From Desulfobacterales bacterium (GTDB lineage: Bacteria; Desulfobacterota; Desulfobacteria; Desulfobacterales; JARGFK01), in NCBI GenBank assembly GCA_029211065.1, contig JARGFK010000043.1, positions 1 to 35,927 on the forward strand: a stretch of 35,927 bases of DNA, read 5' to 3'. Of this stretch, positions 32,461-35,927 are shown one piece after another. The translations under genes and the position numbers were made by a program. Below the pieces are notes generated by a model that had not been told where the DNA came from, ran no database searches, and worked only from the letters and a program-made list of their open reading frames with translations. Positions within the stretch are counted from its first letter, which is position 1. Every line of letters starts with the position of its first letter.

Positions 32461-35037
32461 GTGAGTCCATTCTTTGAAATGACTTCTATACAGAATAATG
32501 CTTTTGGAGACATCATCGGACGCCTTCCCATCGCCCCTGTATTGGCTGACCTTGGCGCGGCGCTGGACCGGCACCGATCTGCCGTAATGGTGGCGCCGCC
32601 CGGGGCCGGCAAAACCACCGCTGTCCCCCTGACGCTGCTCCAGGCCCGCTGGCTGAGCGGCAAGCGCCTACTCCTTTTGGCGCCGCGCCGTCTGGCAGCC
32701 CGCGCCGCGGCCTATCGCATGGCTGCCCTGCTGGACGAACCGGTGGGAGAGACTGTCGGCTATCGCATCCGCATGGAGAGCCGGGTGGGTCCCCGCACCC
32801 GCATCGAAGTGATCACCGAAGGGGTGCTTACCCGCATGCTTCAGTCCGACCCCGGCCTGACCGGCGTCGGGATCGTAATCTTCGATGAATTTCACGAACG
32901 CAGCCTGGATGCCGACCTGGGACTGGCCCTGTGCCGGGAAGTCCAGGGGGCCTTTAACGAAAGCCTGCGCCTGTTGGTGATGTCCGCCACCCTGGATCCC
33001 GCACCCGTCACAACCCTGCTGAGCAATGCACCGCTGATTCACTGTGAAGGCCACTCCTTTCCTTTGGAGACCCGCTATGTGCCCGCTCTCCCGTCCAAAC
33101 CGATGGAACGCGCCCTGACCGATATCCTGCTGCGATCCGTTGCCGCCGAAGAGGGCAATATCCTCGCATTTCTCCCCGGAGCGCCGGAAATCCGCCGAGT
33201 GGCCCGCCTGCTGGCCGAGGCCGGGATTGACGGTCGCTGGGACATAACGCCCCTTTACGGCAACCTGACCCGCGCTCAACAGGATCGCGCCATTGCCCCG
33301 CCGCCGGCCGGGCGTTCTAAAATCGTGCTGGCCTCGGCGATTGCCGAAACCAGCCTGACCATCGAGGGAGTCCGGGTGGTGGTGGACAGCGGCCTGCAGC
33401 GGGCCCCGCGGTTTGATGCCCGCACCGGCATGACCCGGCTGGTCACCCTGCCGGTGTCCCGGGCCTCGGCTGATCAGCGCCAAGGGCGGGCCGGCCGCCT
33501 GGGCCCGGGGATCTGCTACCGTCTGTGGAGCGAAAGCGCCCATACCACCCTTGCCCCTCACAACCGGCCGGAGATCCTTGACACGGACCTGGCCGGTCTG
33601 GCCCTGGAACTGGCCCAGTGGGGCGTGGCATCCCCCGATCTCCTCGGCTGGCTGGATCCGCCGCCGACCGGAACATTTAAACAGGCCAAGACCCTGCTGG
33701 CCGACCTGGGGGCGATGGATGACCGCGGCAAGATCACTCCCCACGGCCGCCGCATGGCAGAACTGCCCCTGCACCCCCGCCTGGCCCATATGGTCCTGGC
33801 CGCCCGGGAGGAGGGCATGGGGGGTCCGGCCTGCGAAGTGGCGGCCATTTTAAGTGAACGCGATCCGCTCCATTTTACGGGCGGCATGCGGGACGCCGAC
33901 CTGCGACTGAGGATTGATGCCCTGCACGCCTTCAAATCGCATGCCCCCGTGGCGCTGCCGAATTGCAGCGTGGACACCGGCGCACTGCGACAGATCTTAA
34001 AAATCGCAGCGGTGCTGCAGAGACGCATGGGCCCCAAGGCCCTTCAAGATTCCCGCCCGGATGTGGGGCGCCTGCTGGCCTGGGCCTATCCGGACCGCAT
34101 TGCCTATCGGCGGCCCGACAGTGTCGGCCGCTACCTCATGACCAACGGCCGCGGCGCTTTCTTCGACCCGCCCGACCCCCTTGGTGCGCATGATTTCCTG
34201 GTGATTGCCGAACTGGACGGCGAGCGCCGCGATGCCCGCATATACATGGCAGCGGCCTATGATCGCGATACCCTGATGGATCAGTTCAGCCGGCGGGTTC
34301 AATGGCAGGAAAGGGTGGACTGGGACGCGCAGCGCCAGGCCGTAACATCCGTGCGCCGGCTGGCCCTGGGATCGCTGACCCTGCTGAGCGAACCCCTGGC
34401 CGACCCCGATCCCCGAGCCCTCACCGCCGCCATGATCGCCGGCATCAGGGCCGGCGGCATCCATGTACTGCCATGGACGCGGTCATTGCGCGCCTGGCAG
34501 GCCCGGGTGATGCTGCTGCGAAGGGTTGCGGCCGGGGCAGCGGACTGGCCGGACCTGTCCGACAGCGCGCTGGCTGACGATTTGGAAACATGGCTGGGAC
34601 CCTTTCTGGCGGGTTTTACCAGCTTCAAGGCGCTGGCGCGTCTGGACCTGACAGGCGCGCTGCGCAGCTGGCTCTCCTGGCAGCAACAGCGGCTCCTCGA
34701 TACATGGGCCCCCACCCATATGGTGGTTCCCAGCGGCGCCCGCCGGCCCATCGACTACAACGCCGAAGTGCCGGTCCTGGCCGTGCGGCTGCAGGAGATG
34801 TTCGGTGCGGTGGATACACCCACCATTGCCGCGGGCCGCCTGCCGCTGCAATTGCACCTGCTCTCACCGGCCGGCCGCCCGGCCCAGATTACCCAGGACC
34901 TGGCCGGCTTCTGGCGCAACAGTTATCCGGCCGTCAAAAAAGAGCTAAAGGGGCGCTACCCCAAACACGATTGGCCCGACGACCCCCTGAGCGCCCGGCC
35001 CACATCCCGGGCCAGGCCGCGCCAGCCAAAGATTTAA
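32461..35037 (+). CDS. hrpB: ATP-dependent helicase HrpB
   Basis: An 858-residue DEAH-type helicase. Motifs: Walker A MVAPPGAGKTTAVP (about 43-56), APRRLAARAAA, the box IFDEFHERSLDADL, SATLD, the Ia/V region ASAIAETSLTIEGV, and RQGRAGRLGPG (motif VI). The HrpB-specific C-terminal domain follows, including the typical ending RYPKHDWPDDPLSARPT. Length fits HrpB (about 800-850). Its biological role in RNA handling is not well defined outside a few species. The start is uncertain: GTG 32461 or ATG 32479, neither with a good ribosome site. Its sequence is distinctly GC-rich. Confidence 0.92.
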   Translation: MSPFFEMTSIQNNAFGDIIGRLPIAPVLADLGAALDRHRSAVMVAPPGAGKTTAVPLTLLQARWLSGKRLLLLAPRRLAARAAAYRMAALLDEPVGETVGYRIRMESRVGPRTRIEVITEGVLTRMLQSDPGLTGVGIVIFDEFHERSLDADLGLALCREVQGAFNESLRLLVMSATLDPAPVTTLLSNAPLIHCEGHSFPLETRYVPALPSKPMERALTDILLRSVAAEEGNILAFLPGAPEIRRVARLLAEAGIDGRWDITPLYGNLTRAQQDRAIAPPPAGRSKIVLASAIAETSLTIEGVRVVVDSGLQRAPRFDARTGMTRLVTLPVSRASADQRQGRAGRLGPGICYRLWSESAHTTLAPHNRPEILDTDLAGLALELAQWGVASPDLLGWLDPPPTGTFKQAKTLLADLGAMDDRGKITPHGRRMAELPLHPRLAHMVLAAREEGMGGPACEVAAILSERDPLHFTGGMRDADLRLRIDALHAFKSHAPVALPNCSVDTGALRQILKIAAVLQRRMGPKALQDSRPDVGRLLAWAYPDRIAYRRPDSVGRYLMTNGRGAFFDPPDPLGAHDFLVIAELDGERRDARIYMAAAYDRDTLMDQFSRRVQWQERVDWDAQRQAVTSVRRLALGSLTLLSEPLADPDPRALTAAMIAGIRAGGIHVLPWTRSLRAWQARVMLLRRVAAGAADWPDLSDSALADDLETWLGPFLAGFTSFKALARLDLTGALRSWLSWQQQRLLDTWAPTHMVVPSGARRPIDYNAEVPVLAVRLQEMFGAVDTPTIAAGRLPLQLHLLSPAGRPAQITQDLAGFWRNSYPAVKKELKGRYPKHDWPDDPLSARPTSRARPRQPKI

Positions 35038-35114
35038 CCCTGATTGAGTGAAGACGCGCGTCCATTGCCTTTCTCTTTCCGCCGGTTTCCCAGAAGCGTC
35101 ACAACTGTCCGGCC

Positions 35115-35582
35115 TTAAAATCGGCCGCAGTCCATCAGGAGCGTCTGGCCGGTGACGCTGTCGCTGCGGCAGAAGAGCATCACCTGTTCGTCAATGTCGT
35201 CCTTGCTTACCGGACGATGCAGCACGTTCAGTTCGTGGGCGGTAGCCACGTAGTCGGGTGGCCGGTTGGCGGTCATGCGCGTGCCGAGTATGAGACCAGG
35301 GGCGACACAGTTGACAGTGATCTGCGGCGCCAAAGCGACTGCCATACACTTGGTGAGGTGATTCAGTCCCGCTTTGGAGACCGCATAAGCGATGCTGCTG
35401 CCCCTGGGGAATATGCCCGCGCCCAGCTGCGAAATTTCCATTGCCACGGCTTCGGCCTTGTCCTTCGATTGTGCGTAGTTCACAACCACGTTCACGCCGC
35501 TTAGGGCAAGTGCCCGGCAGATGCGCTGTCCCAAGCCCCCGCTTCCTCCCGTCACTATTGCCGCGCAACCCCTGAGTTCCAT
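35115..35582 (-). pseudogene. Second short-chain dehydrogenase with in-frame internal deletion
   Basis: A 155-residue frame starting as a standard SDR (CAAIVTGGSGGLGQRICRALA, VVVNYAQSKDKAEAVAMEI) and then jumping at QLGAGIFPRGSS directly into the catalytic helix SSIAYAVSKAGLNHL (YxxxK kept). It ends with INGxS-like SVTGQTLLMDCG. About 85-90 residues are missing, including NNAG and the strand before the catalytic Ser. A full member would be about 240 residues. AAGGAGG lies eight bases before the start, so the 5' signals are intact. Non-functional as a dehydrogenase unless the deletion is an assembly artefact. Confidence 0.75.
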
Positions 35583-35927
35583 CGTCTCTTCCTCCTTGGT
35601 TTGGGTTCATTTTGTATATCAGTCGCCAGTAACAACAGGGGGCGATTATGAAATGAGGCATTTCCATCGACAGCCTGCAAGCTGTCTGACTGATGAACGA
35701 CTGCTCCCCACCGTCGCCCAGACTGCGTCGTTGTAAATCTTTGATCATTGATTAAAACGCCCCTGCCGGTTTGGTTCAGATGCGGTGAGAGACAAAAATG
35801 GACTAAATGAGTGACGGTAAAATTCATATATAGTTATCGGGAATATGTCAAAGTGGGTATGCACTTTACTCAACCGACCACATGGTGTAGTATGCGGTTA
35901 TGGAGGAGCCAAGACACCCTGTTGCTG
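35583..35927. other. Non-coding end of window
   Basis: No supportable gene. It contains the upstream region of the deleted SDR, and a short AAAGTG/CACTTT palindrome near 35850. A GGAGG at 35902-35906 may precede a gene starting beyond the window. Confidence 0.4.

Noticed and set aside
32668-33789. Long 373-residue open frame on the minus strand
   Set aside because: It lies entirely opposite hrpB, has low-complexity Gly/Gln/Arg composition and no family motif; it is a GC-driven shadow.
1-35927. tRNA or rRNA genes
   Set aside because: I looked for the T-loop GGTTCGA-type signature on both strands by eye and found no set of arms around any match.

Overview
The window is a bacterial chromosomal or metagenomic segment of moderately high GC, with about 32 protein genes, AT-rich gaps between genes, and no rRNA, tRNA or CRISPR that I could see. 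The gene mix suggests a deltaproteobacterial anaerobe, probably Desulfobacterales-like (sulfate-reducer lineage). The pointers are a tungsten aldehyde:ferredoxin oxidoreductase, a two-subunit ComDE-type decarboxylase, a TauE/SafE exporter, a solitary fumarate-reductase-like flavoprotein, NHL propellers and CGTCCCT-type heptamer repeats. This is an inference from content; no phylogenetic marker is present.

Layout. 0.3-9.2 kb is an accessory catabolic region: an orphan ModA-like binding protein, a frameshifted D-2-hydroxyacid dehydrogenase, an HpcH/HpaI aldolase, a pyrone-dicarboxylate-hydrolase-like amidohydrolase, a Gfo/Idh/MocA oxidoreductase, an N-truncated NicX/aminopeptidase-like protein with an MFS transporter, a carboxymuconolactone-decarboxylase-like protein and an NHL propeller. 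9.3-16 kb is more housekeeping: an EamA transporter, a small unknown gene behind a sigma-54 promoter, glpD, an RhlE-type helicase and pyruvate kinase. 16.2-20.6 kb holds an SDR with an atypical active site, a tandem YciI protein, a GIY-YIG protein, a ComDE-like decarboxylase, an internally deleted SDR and a membrane-anchored YbjQ protein. 20.6-26.2 kb carries DUF3750, DUF3820, AOR, an EEP phosphohydrolase and an unknown 322-residue protein, interspersed with several families of short palindromic repeats. 26.2-35.9 kb holds an iron alcohol dehydrogenase, TSUP exporter, flavoprotein, unknown hydrolase-like protein, frameshifted NHL paralogue, HrpB helicase and a second internally deleted SDR.

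How they work together. The first 9 kb looks suited to taking up and breaking aromatic-derived or branched hydroxy/keto acids (hydrolase, then aldolase, then 2-hydroxyacid reduction), but no full pathway can be traced. AOR, iron-ADH and the ComDE-like decarboxylase all handle or make aldehydes and could share intermediates; this is a hypothesis only.

The most striking property is damage. Two genes carry clear single-base frameshifts in homopolymer runs, a third has a start conflict at a C7 run, two SDR genes have in-frame internal deletions, and one enzyme lacks its N-terminal domain. All are accessory catabolic genes, while glpD, pyk, rhlE and hrpB are intact. Either this accessory set is decaying or the sequence has homopolymer and assembly errors. 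The other main signals are a repeat-flanked unknown gene (24.8-26.1 kb), a textbook sigma-54 promoter, and a flavoprotein lacking the fumarate-reductase active-site arginine.
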